From Bigelowiella natans CCMP2755 (Eukaryota; Cercozoa; Chlorarachniophyceae), in contig ADNK01001700.1 of assembly GCA_000320545.1 (NCBI GenBank), positions 1 through 64,000 of the forward strand: DNA of 64,000 bases, written 5' to 3'. A program made the position numbers and the translations under genes. Positions 24,201-35,920 of the stretch are shown here, piece by piece. Numbering within the stretch: position 1 is the stretch's first letter; each line of letters starts with the position of its first letter. Below the pieces are notes generated by a model. That model was given only the letters and a program-made list of their open reading frames with translations. It was not told where the DNA came from and made no database searches.

Positions 24201-25890
24201 GATGATGATGATGATGATGATGACACACCGCTTCCTGCTTATATTGATGCGCCTAAACAAAAGAAACAAGAGGGGAGAAAGAGTAGTGATTTTGACATGA
24301 TCTTGGATCGTCTTGACAACCTACTGGATTCGAAACAATTTCGTATCATTACGCGAAAGTGTTTTGTTGATTTAGTTATTGCAGACACGGGAAACCCCCA
24401 AGGCCAGCACCTCTCGAGGAGGCAGCTCATTGTTATTACGTGTAGACTATGGGAATGGGTTCAGCGTAAATTGAAAATTCAGGGCAATCTCGACGAGAGG
24501 AGCATAACCACTACTGACAGAAATGCCGTCGTAAAGATGCTGGTTCAGCGATATGTTGCGGGAGGAGGTGACTCTGAGAAAAGCAGTGATAAAAATGAGA
24601 GGAAGCATCGAAAGGGTAATAGCAAAGTCGTAAATATGCGTGGAAAAGAGCTACCCGAAGCTATACTGTCCAATCTTTCAGAGAGACAATTTCTTATTGC
24701 AAGTCGCCGCTTAATTAGGGATATTTTCAGCGAGATGTTCGAGGAACGAGGCTGTCGCGATGGCCTAGGCCCAGAACGAAGAATCAATCCAGTTGTTCTA
24801 AAAAACGTGCTACCGGATGCTAAAGCGGTGGAAAAGCTCAGGTTAGAATGTGGGGTGACACTAATGAGACCTCGAGATGTCGTCAACATCCCAAGGTACA
24901 CAGCAGGGTTATCGTTGGATCTTCCGATTCCCTTACAGCACCAGCAGCCAATTGGTAGTAGGAGGAAAAACACTATCCGCAACCTTTTTCCTAAGGAGGC
25001 GGCGACTTTAGAAAGGCCTCAAGAAGGAGGGAAGTCAAAAGAAGCAGCTGCTCGAGAAACGTTCAGCAGTAACAGCAAGTCAATCGGCAAGTATATGAAA
25101 CGAATCTTGGTGCACGGAGAGGCAATTCAGCCGTGGAGACGTGTGGTCCACCTCCTCAAACCGTCGTCCAATCCAAAGCGGAACGTTACAAGAATGCCTG
25201 AAAAGAAACTCGAAATCGATTGGGTGCACGGATATAACCCTGTTGACTCGCGCTCGAACGTAGTCCTAAATTCTGCTGGGGAGGTGGTATATCCTTGCGC
25301 GTCGCTGATAGTCGTGTACGACCCCAAAGAGCACTCGCAAAGAATCCTTCGAGGTCATACTTCAGACGTTCGGTGTCTTGCCCAAAATCCTGCAGATTGT
25401 GACATAATCGCTTCAGGTCAAGCTGGCTTCATCTCTAGTGATGGGACTGTTGCTCCACCGATGATTTGTTTGTTTAATACAAGAAACCCAAAACAGAAGT
25501 GGGTCATTCGTGAAGCCCATTTTCGTGCGGTGCGAGCGATGGCGTTCAATGCAAATGGCAAGATTCTTGCCTCTGTTGGAGAAGACCCCGAGGCAACGCT
25601 AAAGCTCTGGGCAGTGAAGCAGTCAAAATGGGTTTTTGAGACCACGCATACAAGTAAGGATTGTGGAATTGATCTACAGTTTTTTGTTCTTTTGTTGTAA
25701 TTGTTGTCATTCATGCATCGTTTTGATGGAGCTTGACCACAATATACTGGTGGTTGCTGATCCTCCGCTGGTGGGAAAAATCGTATCCCAACGTCGACAC
25801 AACGCAATTCCTGCACCCCTCACCAGTAGTAGCAAAAGATGATGTTCCACAAAACTAGACATTGCCTCAAACAATGACCGATTGACACTG

Positions 25891-25926
<36 letters not shown>

Positions 25927-26166
25927 CTATATACATACACAAGGCTACTTAGCCAATACATTGAGTGCGTGCAGCCCGTGAGCCCCATAATGGAAATATA
26001 GATGCTACATTTAATCATCACGCCTGTTCCCCCTCCCCTTCTTTTGATAGGCAAAAAGAGTGGTTTGTGCTACGGAGTGGCTTGGAGTGCTAGCGACAAT
26101 TCAAGATTTGTTACCATTGGTAACAATGGAATATGCGTCTGGTACCGCAACTATAATTACTACTAT

Positions 26167-26199
<33 letters not shown>

Positions 26200-28588
26200 C
26201 ACTACTACCACTACTACTACTACTACTACATATTTTTGATTGCCACAATGAAGAAGTAAAAGAGACGGTCAATCGGCAACCGTGTACGTGAGGACTTCTT
26301 CTTTTCCACATCTTCGATGGGAGAAGTCAGATTTAAAAAATGGGAGGGAGGAGAAGCAAATAGAAAGATAAATCCGCATCTTGAGTGTGACAATCTTCTG
26401 CATTCAATAGGCAATATAGAATGGGAGTTCTTTCTGCTTCAAAGATTGAATTATGCGAGCCTCATCGGGATCTAAGGTGATACTTTTATTACATATCGTC
26501 ATCTGTTTGCAGTTTTGGGAGAAAATATTGAATTACCACATGTCGTATGTTAATTCATTTGAAACTTGAAGAATGTTTATACAGTAGCACCCTTAATGCT
26601 GCAACCGCGGATCCATATTCCATAATATATATGTACACAATTGATATATTGAATATAATAATGGATATACGGTGCAATCCATACTGTTACATTGAATCGC
26701 TGCTGCAGACGTAAAATGTTGTTTATGTTTTAGGTTCCAGCAACCAATGAGCGTAGGATTTGACCAGAACAGTGAAAACAGATTCATCGTTGGAATGCAA
26801 GGGACTGGAAATTTACACATCTTCGAGGTACTACTGACGTGGAACAATCCATCCACGTCATACATTCGATGATCCCGTCACCTGCTCAATTACTCACACG
26901 GGATTGATTGATTTGACCACAAAATACATACTACTCGTCTTGTCATCCTTTTGTATTTCAGGATGAAAAGCTAGTGGAGACCAAAAAGTGTCACTACGGA
27001 TCCTGTAACTCGATTTCGACTTCAAAGGTGTGGAGGAGAAGACAAGGAGAGCATTAATCGTCAATGAAAATGGAGGATTTGATAGTGATAATTTTGAGAT
27101 CATCATCTTGCTGCTGCTGCTGCTGCTGCCTTTGATTATTAATCAAATGCTTTGTTAAATTGCTCCTCCTACCCCTACTACTACTATGGTTATTAGGACT
27201 GGTTTGTGGCTGGATGTAGCGATGGCAAAGTGACTCTCATAAATCCAACCAATCTCGAGATTGAAAAAACGATCCAGGTGCTATTTTGAGCACACTGAGC
27301 ACACTAAACATACACATGTTGTCCTCTCTCTTATCGGTGGTTTGTATGTAATCAAGTGTAATAATCTTTAAACTATACACGGACGTACACAAGCTGCTGC
27401 TGCTGCGCCAAAATTAAGTTGAATGGTGCTGTATTTATGTTGGGTGATGGTGGTGTCCAATACAATGATCAGTTTCCAAGTGGGGTTAGAAGCGTAAATT
27501 TACTACAAAACGCAATGGTTGCTGGCACTGTGGATGGGAAGGTACCATTAAAAAATCAACGGCTCAAAGTATATATTACTTTCGTTAGGGATAGGATATC
27601 TGCACTTCTTTTCTCGATTAAAGCCGCACTACTTTCTGAAAACATCATTGTTTCAAAACCCCCCCCCTTAAATTTGGGCGTGTAGAGGGAACTAGGGAGA
27701 AGGGAGGATCTGCACAGCAGCAGCCTAGATTTTCCTTTGTTCCTTTTTTCAATATTTTTCTCTCAAATTTATTATTCTGCACCACCACCACCCTCCTCCT
27801 CGCTGATAGTGCTGCTGCTGCTGCTGCTGTTACTCTTCTTACTGCCATCGTCATCAGATCTACATCGTCGATGACTTGAAGAGATTCAAGCCACACCATG
27901 ATCTTCCCGCACCAGTGGTAGAAGTACATTGTGGTGGGGGGCTGCTTAAAGGGATCGACTCGCATCCCTTATCCGTCAGTGGCCACGAGGAGTACGTCAC
28001 AGCCGGCGACGATGGCTTGGTGTGTAGATGGTCGGTACGAATGCGCAAACCTTTACGATATGCACGGCTCAAAAGGTGGACAAGAAGAAGTAGTAGAAGA
28101 AGAGATATTCTTCAGCAGAGACAAACAATCAATAAAAACGACGACGACTCGAAGAAAGAGCTGAATTCCACGGTGCAGCGGCACAATAGCGATAGCGAAG
28201 AAGCGAGGGAGGAGGTAAAAGAAAGTCTGCAGCATCAGCACCAGGCGCATAAATCGTCATCTTACCATCGGCACAATATTGAATATCTTCCTTCCTTATC
28301 GTCCTCCGCCTCTGCAAGAAGTGTCTGCTACAGCCCTTCTGGCGAGCATTTAGCCGTTGGAACCCGGGATGGGGCACTCCACGTATTAAGATGCAAAGAC
28401 ATGCAAACCATTTCCCACCATCAGCTCTCCGATTACTTTGGATCACTATTATCCTCATCATCAGTGATGGGTAACGACAGAAATACGAAAGACATAATCT
28501 CTGGTGGTGGTGGTGGTGGTGGTGGTGGTGGTGGTGGTGGTTTAGATGATGCTGGCCAGGATGACTACTTCCACCATAGTAGCAGTAA

Positions 28589-28620
<32 letters not shown>

Positions 28621-29288
28621 CCAATAGTTGTGCATTCGAAGTGTTTGCGGTAAGGTATTCTCCATCAAATAGTCTCTTGGCCGTATGCATTGCGAAGCAT
28701 ATAATTCTCTGCAGTCCTGCGGAAGACTATGCCCCTAAGGCCGCTGTGGCTACGGGTTTGCAGTGTGATATTGAGGGAGGGTTAGATTGGTCTGCTGACG
28801 GGAACTACATTCAATTCGTTGATTCTTCGGAAATGATCCATTTCTTCGCCATTGATCAAGCGCGACCAGCCCTCTCCCGCAAAGTCGAGGAAATAGCCAC
28901 CATGAAAAATATATCGTGGGCCTCTCGCACGTGCACAGCGACATGGTACCTGCAAGGAACCCGCTCGGAAACAGGGGATGGGAGCGACGTAAAGTCTGTT
29001 GATATCACGAAGGATTCGAAGTTGCTGCTAACAGGAGATCACCAGGGCAATGTTCATCTCTGCCGCTACCCGTGCATGGAGACGAAGAACTTCCGGCGTA
29101 CCGAATTTGCACACGGATGTGGGACGGTTAGGGTAAGGTGCTCGCCTCCCCTCATCAGTAAAGAGGCAGCAAAGAAGCTGAAGATAAATGCCATAGAAGA
29201 AGGGGGAGAAAGTAAAATTGACCAAACATTCGTGCTGTCGATTGGAGAAAAGGATAATACGATTATACAATGGAAGATTGTAAAATAG
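13548..29288 (+). CDS. Giant EMAP/EML-like WD40 protein with N-terminal coiled coil, 15 exons
   Basis: Echinoderm microtubule-associated protein-like family: HELP motif plus tandem WD40 propellers that bind tubulin, often axonemal. Exons: 13548-14057, 14138-14211, 14291-14375, 14438-14479, 14561-14674, 14865-16564, 16696-20937, 21095-25653, 26051-26141, 26293-26325 (tentative), 26734-26827, 26962-27027, 27197-27277, 27419-27541, 27858-29288. They total 13,245 nt, one frame of 4,414 aa. The first six exons encode a Glu/Lys/Arg-rich coiled coil. HELP-like segments lie near 16.09 kb (degenerate), 19.12 kb (WAYGYN...YPAAG), 22.23 kb (WVYGYN...YPAAC) and 25.21 kb (WVHGYN...YPCAS), spaced about 3.0 kb. 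Each is preceded by a helical spacer and followed by WD repeats. Poly-Ser tracts are encoded by (AGT)n and a poly-Gly tract by (GGT)n. Vertebrate EML5/6 have three modules and under 2,000 residues. An AATAAA lies at 29400. Confidence 0.92.
17763..17797 (+). repeat. Coding (AGT)n poly-Ser microsatellite
   Basis: An in-frame triplet run inside the EML-like gene encodes about 11 serines. Comparable in-frame runs occur at about 18193-18229 and 28577-28620, and (GGT)n at about 28501-28541 encodes glycine. They probably vary in length between strains and lie between propeller blades. Confidence 0.85.
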
Positions 29289-30367
29289 ATTGGGAAAACT
29301 GCGAGCGTAATGCAATGCTTTCTCCTGATATGATACGATGTTGATCACACACACACACACACACACGCACAATGTTCAATAGATAAGACCTTATCGAGTA
29401 ATAAATGCACAACTTGCTCCATAAACATCAGCCATGTTACTTTCTTTTGTGAAACTTATTTGTGCCCATCATAACAATGCACATGTAGACATTCTTCCAT
29501 CGTGAATGAATAACAAGCAGTGCCATGACACATGCACGTGTGCTATCACGTGTACGCTGAGATTTCTGACGCAAATTCCATGCCTACCACGCCTAACGTT
29601 TTGATTCGCGATCGACCAGAGCTACTACACTGTTAGCTAGTTAGACTCATAACTGTTGCAGGTTTGGCCACGATTTTTGGTTGCACAACGCGCACAATGT
29701 TTCTACACAAAAGGTGTATACGCTAATGCAACGTAACAGAGAATTAACAGTAACATGTACAAGGCACGGCATACGTACACATGCGCGACATGTGTTCCAT
29801 CGCCTTGCCTATCAGCTAGCTAGCCAAAGCGTCATGTATGATCGATGTAGTATGTGCGTGCGTACATGCTCATTTTTTTAGGCTATTATAATCTTGCCCT
29901 CTGCAACTTGAGCAAGATTTTGTTGCAAGTCACATGCATCATTCTAGCATTGTTATTGTGTCGCGCAGCAGCCTGTGTATTAGGATAAATGATAGCAGCA
30001 TAATGCATGTTTTGTGCACTGTTGGAATCCTCAAGCTACGGCGCTATCGATTTAATAGGACGACTCATACACACACATGTAAATATGCGGCTATGCTATG
30101 TTCACATTCATTACATATAGCGCACCTACGGACATAGCCTGACACAACAGCGTGATGGATTTGAGACGAATAACGTGGATCAGTATGTGATCGAGCTCTA
30201 GAACCCCTCTAAGATATATGATCGATAAAAGGTTGCAGTATTATAAGGCATGAAAAGCAGAACAACGAATTATCTTTATTCTATTTTAACACACTGTAAG
30301 AGAAATACATCAAAGCATGTCAAGTAATCTTTGAAAAAAAAAGATCTGATTAGAAACAGATTGAAAT
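29289..30367. other. Convergent intergenic spacer B, palindromic-word rich
   Basis: A 1,079-bp spacer between two 3' ends. It starts with the EML-like 3' UTR (AATAAA at 29400-29405, (CA)n at 29347-29366). The remainder has no coding signal and carries GCACATGCACGTGTGC-like, GCTAGCTAGC (about 29815) and GTGCGTGCGTACATGC-like words. Small plus-strand frames of 66-67 codons near 29.7-30.1 kb look random. Confidence 0.6.
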
Positions 30368-31065
30368 TTACTCCTCACCTATCGACGTGAATTTGCCGTC
30401 CTCCTCCCTGTTGACCTTGTGAAAGGTTGTCACTTCGGATGGATACAGAGGCCCATAGACATGTGGAAAGAGCAATTTCTCTGCAAAAGTAACACGAAGT
30501 TAGGTGACAAGGGTAAGAATACAGCTGCAACAAGCTGCCATAGGAGGGGCAGACCGACCTTTAGTGTGAGATTCTTTGTCGCCAACAGCAGCTGGAGATT
30601 CCCACCTAAAGTTGTAGAATAATAATAGAGCGGTAAGTATAAGTAAATTGATCGTAAATATTTGATATTTAGAATAGACTGATACTTCAGCGGAGATTTG
30701 AGCTTCTTCACGTCGATAGCGAGACAAATCCAATCCCTTTTCGATTCCCGATAAAAATGATTCGCTAACAAGGGAAGGAGGAGGAGGAAAATGGAGCAGA
30801 CTTTGAAAATTTGCAGACGGGAAGCACTCAATGAAATAGGTACAGACGATCTGTCATATTCTCTGATTTTCCCTTTTAAACACTTTTCAAAACACGAACC
30901 TATGCTTATGAGTGACTTTGGGTCATGAGTTGCATGTGTGAAACCATCTTGCTTATAAGTGGCTGGAAAATATGGTTCCTTCTCGCTCGCTTTTGTCCAT
31001 TCCTCCACTTCGATCAGGTGGTATATCGTAGTCGCGTCTGCATGTTGGTTGCACAGGCAATTCAT
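30368..31065 (-). CDS. DUF952 family protein, 134 aa, 4 exons
   Basis: Exons on the minus strand, 30900-31065, 30686-30764, 30559-30605 and 30368-30480, join in phase to 405 nt. The protein matches the small DUF952 fold throughout: IYHLIEVEEW near the N-terminus, DGFTHATHDP, then ANHFY, WICLAIDVKKL, ESPAAVGDK and the terminal LFPHVYGPLYPSEV with the characteristic FPHxYGPL. Full family length (about 110-130 aa). The biochemical role of DUF952 is not established; members are common in bacteria and scattered in eukaryotes. No targeting signal is evident: the short leader MNCLCNQHADATT is Cys-rich, not hydrophobic. Convergent with the EML-like gene and divergent from the NXD1-like gene. Confidence 0.86.
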
Positions 31066-31156
31066 ACTGGGCCTTCTTCAATTTCTCATGTGTAGTGCAG
31101 AATAAGGCTACTATCAATCAATGATTGAATCAATCATCAGAGGTATATACTACTGT

Positions 31157-31197
<41 letters not shown>

Positions 31198-31507
31198 GCA
31201 CCTGTGGAATTGGCCATGATCGTACTACGGAGCTGCTGGGTGGTGTGTGGTAGAATAACAAGAAATTGAGGGCTGCAGCTTTATCTCATAGAACGAGGAA
31301 TAGGCCCGTTTTCGATAAAACGGCATCGATTTTGGATGTCGCAACCTTGAAATATACGCACAATGGCCTAGTTTTACGGGGAAATCATCATTTACGACAA
31401 GGCACTAATGTTATTATCCAAGAAATAGAAGAACAAGCACCCCCAGCTTGCCTTTTCGCCCCCCCCCCCAAAAGAAATGCCCCCATAGTCTGAACAATAG
31501 TGGCAAA
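31066..31507. promoter_or_regulatory. Divergent promoter with (ACT)n array
   Basis: A 442-bp spacer between DUF952 and the NXD1-like gene. A pure (ACT/CTA)n run occupies about 31155-31197. The reading frame at 31266-31493 lacks support as protein and more likely is 5' leader of the plus-strand gene. A run of nine or more C lies at about 31460. Confidence 0.5.
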
Positions 31508-32020
31508 ATGATGCAACACAGCTGGTCAAGAGGAAATTCTGCATTTGCCCTTGTCTTTATAGCATCATGGACTGCTGCTGTCGTCTTGTCGGCGTTCTTT
31601 TATCACCCCTGGCTGAACATTGATGGTGGAAAGGTGTGCTTAACCTACGGCCACTCGTTTTCTTACCCCTTTTTATTCTCCTTTATTGCCATCTGATGAT
31701 TTACTATGTTTTCCAGCTTCAATTTCCTGGATTTAACTGGATTCAAGCGTAAGTGAGTGACCATTTGCGCACGATGGAGGCTAATTAGGGGCTGGTTTTT
31801 TGCTTGCTTGCTGGCTATTACTACTTGATTTACAGGACAAACGCTGGAGGATACTCTCCACCACCGTGGAAATTTGAGGTCTTTTCGATCCAGCTTGATA
31901 TAATACAGAAGATTTTAATGGCACGAAGTCTCTGAGAGTCGTCGGTCGGGAATTATTCAATTTTTTTGGCTTTCTGCTTCTACTATTTAGTTCTGAGAAT
32001 ACCCTTTATTGAAACAATGG

Positions 32021-32054
<34 letters not shown>

Positions 32055-32559
32055 AATGATGATGATGATGATGATGATGATGACAGGGGCGAGCTATCTA
32101 CCAGCTTCATCCAGTTGATGTGGAAACTGCCAAGAAATACATCCCTTCAAACCTTAACATTGTTCAATTTGCGGGGTAATAGAGCGAGAAAGAGAGCGAG
32201 AGAGAGAGGGGGGGGGGGAAGGGGAAGCCGAAAATCTATGACGTAACCCATTGCGTTTAATTCATCGAAACATAATCAACTCATTGCATCCCTCTCTCTT
32301 CCTTCTCCCCCCCCTCCCTCCTCCATACCTACATCTCTTGAAAGATATACACTGGGAGGCTTTTACTTAGCTAACTACACAGACAGTCCTGCAAGGGGCA
32401 AGAAGCAATTTGGTGGGAAGATTTTATTGCCTGAATGAACGAAGAACCATGTTGCTTTGCATTGATCACTGTTGAACGTCATCACGTCTTTTGTCTTCCT
32501 GACTATTTTGCAATGGTTTCCCATTTTATGTTCTTTAGGCGAGCTTGTTGTTTGTGCGG

Positions 32560-32631
<72 letters not shown>

Positions 32632-32915
32632 TGGGGGATGAGGGTGGAGGGATGGAAGAAATTGGGGAGGGAGATAGAGAGAGAAAGATGGGGCCAAAAG
32701 AGCGCACATTTAGGCTTCTATCCATCATTTCCAATTTATAAGCAAGTAAAACTTCGTATTGGATTATTGTATATCATGTGATGGGAAACTAAATCTATAC
32801 ATACACGTACATAAACACAAGCATATTAATCAATCAATCATCACAAGGGATTAGTCTGGAATCCACCAACCTCATGTGCTTGGGCCTCACATATCTTCGT
32901 CGGAAGGTAGAAGTT

Positions 32916-32948
<33 letters not shown>

Positions 32949-32980
32949 TGTTGCTGTCGTAAGGAGTATACTAACAACCA

Positions 32981-33020
<40 letters not shown>

Positions 33021-34752
33021 CCTTAACAGGATCCCGTTTTCTGAAATGTACAAACCGTTCACTACTTGTTCATAATTCTTGTTTTCGCAGCAAATCAGCC
33101 AAAGTCCACGGGGAAAGGGAGGTGATTCTAGTGGTTTGATAGTTTATTGTCAATCGTTGTAAGTCTTCATGAATCAAACATCAATTATTTTGTCTGCTGT
33201 GTTGAGGTTGCTATTTGCATGAGAAATGACTCAAATTTTTGTTGTCATGATTTTATGAGGTGGGACTTCCGGAATACATGGCTGATTTCAATGTAGTAGC
33301 CATAGTATATTCGTTTTATCATCAATTTTGCCCCTCCTCCTACTCTTATCTTTCTCATAATTTTTCTGAGCAAGGGGTTGTTTGTTTGTTTGTTTGTTGT
33401 TATCTTGATTCTTCTTGCATGCATGCATTCATTCATGATGCAGATGGATGATCGGCGACCTGGGCTTAGACGAAGCTGGACACAGTTCTGGAAGTCCAAG
33501 ACAAGTAGTAGACCAGAATTATCAGTGATTTCCGGGTAAGAGAGAGCGGCATGCGATGCCACTCAGCTACGTATATGGTGATGAGAATGATTATGATGAT
33601 GATAATGATGATGATGATAAATAGCTGCTGCTGCTGCTACTTACGAGTAAGGAAGGAGGGGAGAAGTAATATCAGCTCCACGACACCATTCTGCCTTCTA
33701 ATTTCGAGTTTTGTGCACGAATGGATAACGTTAAAGCGCAACCCTCTATGATATGAACGACGAGAGACTTTCAAAAGAAATGTGTAATTTGACTAGTTTT
33801 TGATGTTGCCTGAGCTGCTGATAATGAGGTGTCCAGTCTGCTCTTCGATCATGTCAATATTTGCTACTAAACAATGCCCCACATGGATTCTTTCTTCCTC
33901 CTGTTGGAATAATAATGATGACAATAGTGATAACAATAATAATAATAATAGTAATACTAATAATAATTGCATCAGGGGCTCTGAAATGATGAAGGTAGCA
34001 ATACCAGAAGAACGCCGTGGATGGAGGGCAGGTTTCCCCATAGCCATGCGCCTCCCATCGTTTTCCGGATATAATAAGTAAGAAAACAATGTTTGTCGCA
34101 TCACAAATGATTGTTAGTTGAACTTCATGACAAAAGACAACATATCATCCTCCTTCTCCTCCTCCTGCTGCTGCTGCCACTAATCTACAAAAGCTTTCCC
34201 AAATGACCGTGATTAGATGAAATAATTTTAACAACAATGCACAACATTGCACTTATTGTTGAGAAGATTGAGCAAAAACTCAATCTGTCGTGCGGTTTTC
34301 ATTCAGATATGAGAAGAATCTTCTGACATATTCTCTGGATTTGAAATCGAGACTCTCACTCATTGTTCCCGGTTGTGAGGTGCGGATCCATCTTCCTTTC
34401 AGTTTGACAAAAGAAGCAGCATTGAGAACAACATAGTAGGCAAATCAACGAGGAGGGGTGTGCTCAAATTTGCCAATACATAGCATTGGCTGTTTGCTGT
34501 GTTTTGTTTAAGCAAAGCATGTTATAAAAGGCATCGTATGCATTGTGACCATCGCCATTTATATTACTTTGACACTTGCTCATCATTAGGTTCAGGTACC
34601 GAAGAAGTCCCCCCTTCATGAGCTTCTGCGCCGTAGGCCGCTCATATCTCTTTGTTTTGAAAAGCTGAGAATGGATGTTGAGGCGCCGACAAAGTATGAT
34701 CCCGCACTTACTTTCAAGAATGTGCCGTTTAAGTTCCTTCAGAAACAGCCTC

Positions 34753-34790
<38 letters not shown>

Positions 34791-34826
34791 CAAGAACAAC
34801 AGCCTAAGGGGTCATTATCAACCTAG
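31508..34826 (+). CDS. NXD1-like acetoacetate-decarboxylase-fold protein, 13 exons
   Basis: Exons 31508-31633, 31717-31748, 31836-31878, 32087-32175, 32345-32412, 32539-32558, 32848-32906, 33091-33121, 33260-33292, 33444-33535, 33976-34077, 34307-34364, 34590-34826 sum to 990 nt, one frame of 329 aa. The ADC-like barrel is evident from GRAIYQLHPVDVETAKKYIP, YTLGGFYLANYTDSPA, GLVWNPPTSCAWA, GEREVGLPEY, RLPSFSGYNK and a closing LRMDVEAP. This order matches plant NEOXANTHIN-DEFICIENT 1, needed for neoxanthin accumulation by an unknown mechanism; function in this organism is inference. The N-terminus has a hydrophobic stretch (FALVFIASWTAAVVLSAFF), a signal peptide or anchor, as expected if the protein enters a complex plastid or the secretory route. 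The C-terminus has a poly-Ser tract. Exon 6 is only 20 nt. The donor at 34365 is weak. Confidence 0.85.
32018..32083. repeat. (GAT)n array abutting a splice acceptor
   Basis: About 20 GAT units, one interrupted by AAT, run directly into the GACAG acceptor of NXD1-like exon 4, leaving no ordinary pyrimidine tract. Confidence 0.85.
32567..32629. repeat. Compound (AC)n(AT)n microsatellite
   Basis: An AC run followed directly by an AT run, lying just after the 20-nt microexon of the NXD1-like gene and inside its intron. Confidence 0.9.
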
Positions 34827-35392
34827 CGAATGATCGCGAGTAGTAGCGATGATAGCCAATATGCAATAAATTAGCATGGCAGCATACGTATGTACTAGCG
34901 TATGAGTATCGTACCGAGACTTTATATATACGACGGATGACGGAGAAAATCTATAGCACACATGCACTGTATGTAAGTCAAATAATGATTTCATGCAATA
35001 AGCTCACGTACGTACGTACCATTGTTACCTCAGGACTATATGCACAGCATAAGGATGATGATGATATCTAGTAGGCACATGATAGCAGCGGGGCAATTTT
35101 GATGCAGCATGCTAGCATGATGCGGCTACGCTAGTACGTACGAATAATGAGTAGAATTAGAGAAAGAACATGCGGTGTATGCATATTAGAATTCATGTGT
35201 ACGAATTTGCATGCTCTACGTGTACATCTTCATGCGTCCATAATGTCCTTAAGCATGCATATTCTAGCTAGCGCAGAGCTCACACATTATACACACAGCG
35301 TAGTGCAAGCGCATATCTTGCATATATATGCTCCCGCGCATGACGACGTACTGCCATGCTATCCGCAAAATCAGATTATCAAGTTTCATCGA
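34827..35392. other. Convergent intergenic spacer C, palindromic-word rich
   Basis: A 566-bp spacer between two 3' ends. It contains GCATGCTAGCATG (35108), CGTACGTACGTACC (about 35006), CTAGTACGTACG (35131) and AAGCATGCATATTCTAGCTA (35250). A 115-codon frame at 35147-35494 overlaps the FHA gene antisense and is rich in His/Cys from these repeats, so I do not call it a gene. Confidence 0.6.
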
Positions 35393-35884
35393 TTACGGCG
35401 ACTCTCTTTCCCCAGCAATCTGTTGCATGGCCATTGTGCCATTGGAGAACGGATAGCATGCCATTACTTTCTCCGCAAGAAGCCTAGCCTCTAAGCTGCG
35501 GCCACAGCTCTTGATTATACCCCGGCAAAGCTTGAAAGCACTTTGCTTACTAATGAAATCTTTGAGGTCCTCCTCTTGGTAAATGTTGCCCTCGTGAGCT
35601 CCTTTTATGGCATCAAACGCAAACTGGAGTCCGTATAATTTGCAGATCTTTTTATCGTAGGAGAGAGTCTCTATGTCGCCGATGCTGGTCATTTTGAGCC
35701 TGAATCATCGATATTTGATTGAGATTGTGATGGTCATTCGAGGATGCTCGTCGTCGTCGTCACTTACGCGTGTACACACATTAGTTTCTTAAATGAGTAA
35801 GAATACCTAAAGGAACGGTAGCACAACCACCACCACTACTACCACCACCACCACAAGTGCGAAATAATAAATTAAGTACGAAAT

Positions 35885-35920
<36 letters not shown>

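Noticed and set aside
25654-25700. Continuation of the EML exon to a stop at 25700 as the protein end
   Set aside because: A strong donor (CAA|GTAAGG at 25654) and several downstream phase-matched WD-type exons show the gene continues to 29288.
35147-35494. 115-codon plus-strand frame in convergent spacer C
   Set aside because: It is built from the palindromic-word texture and overlaps the last FHA-type exon antisense.
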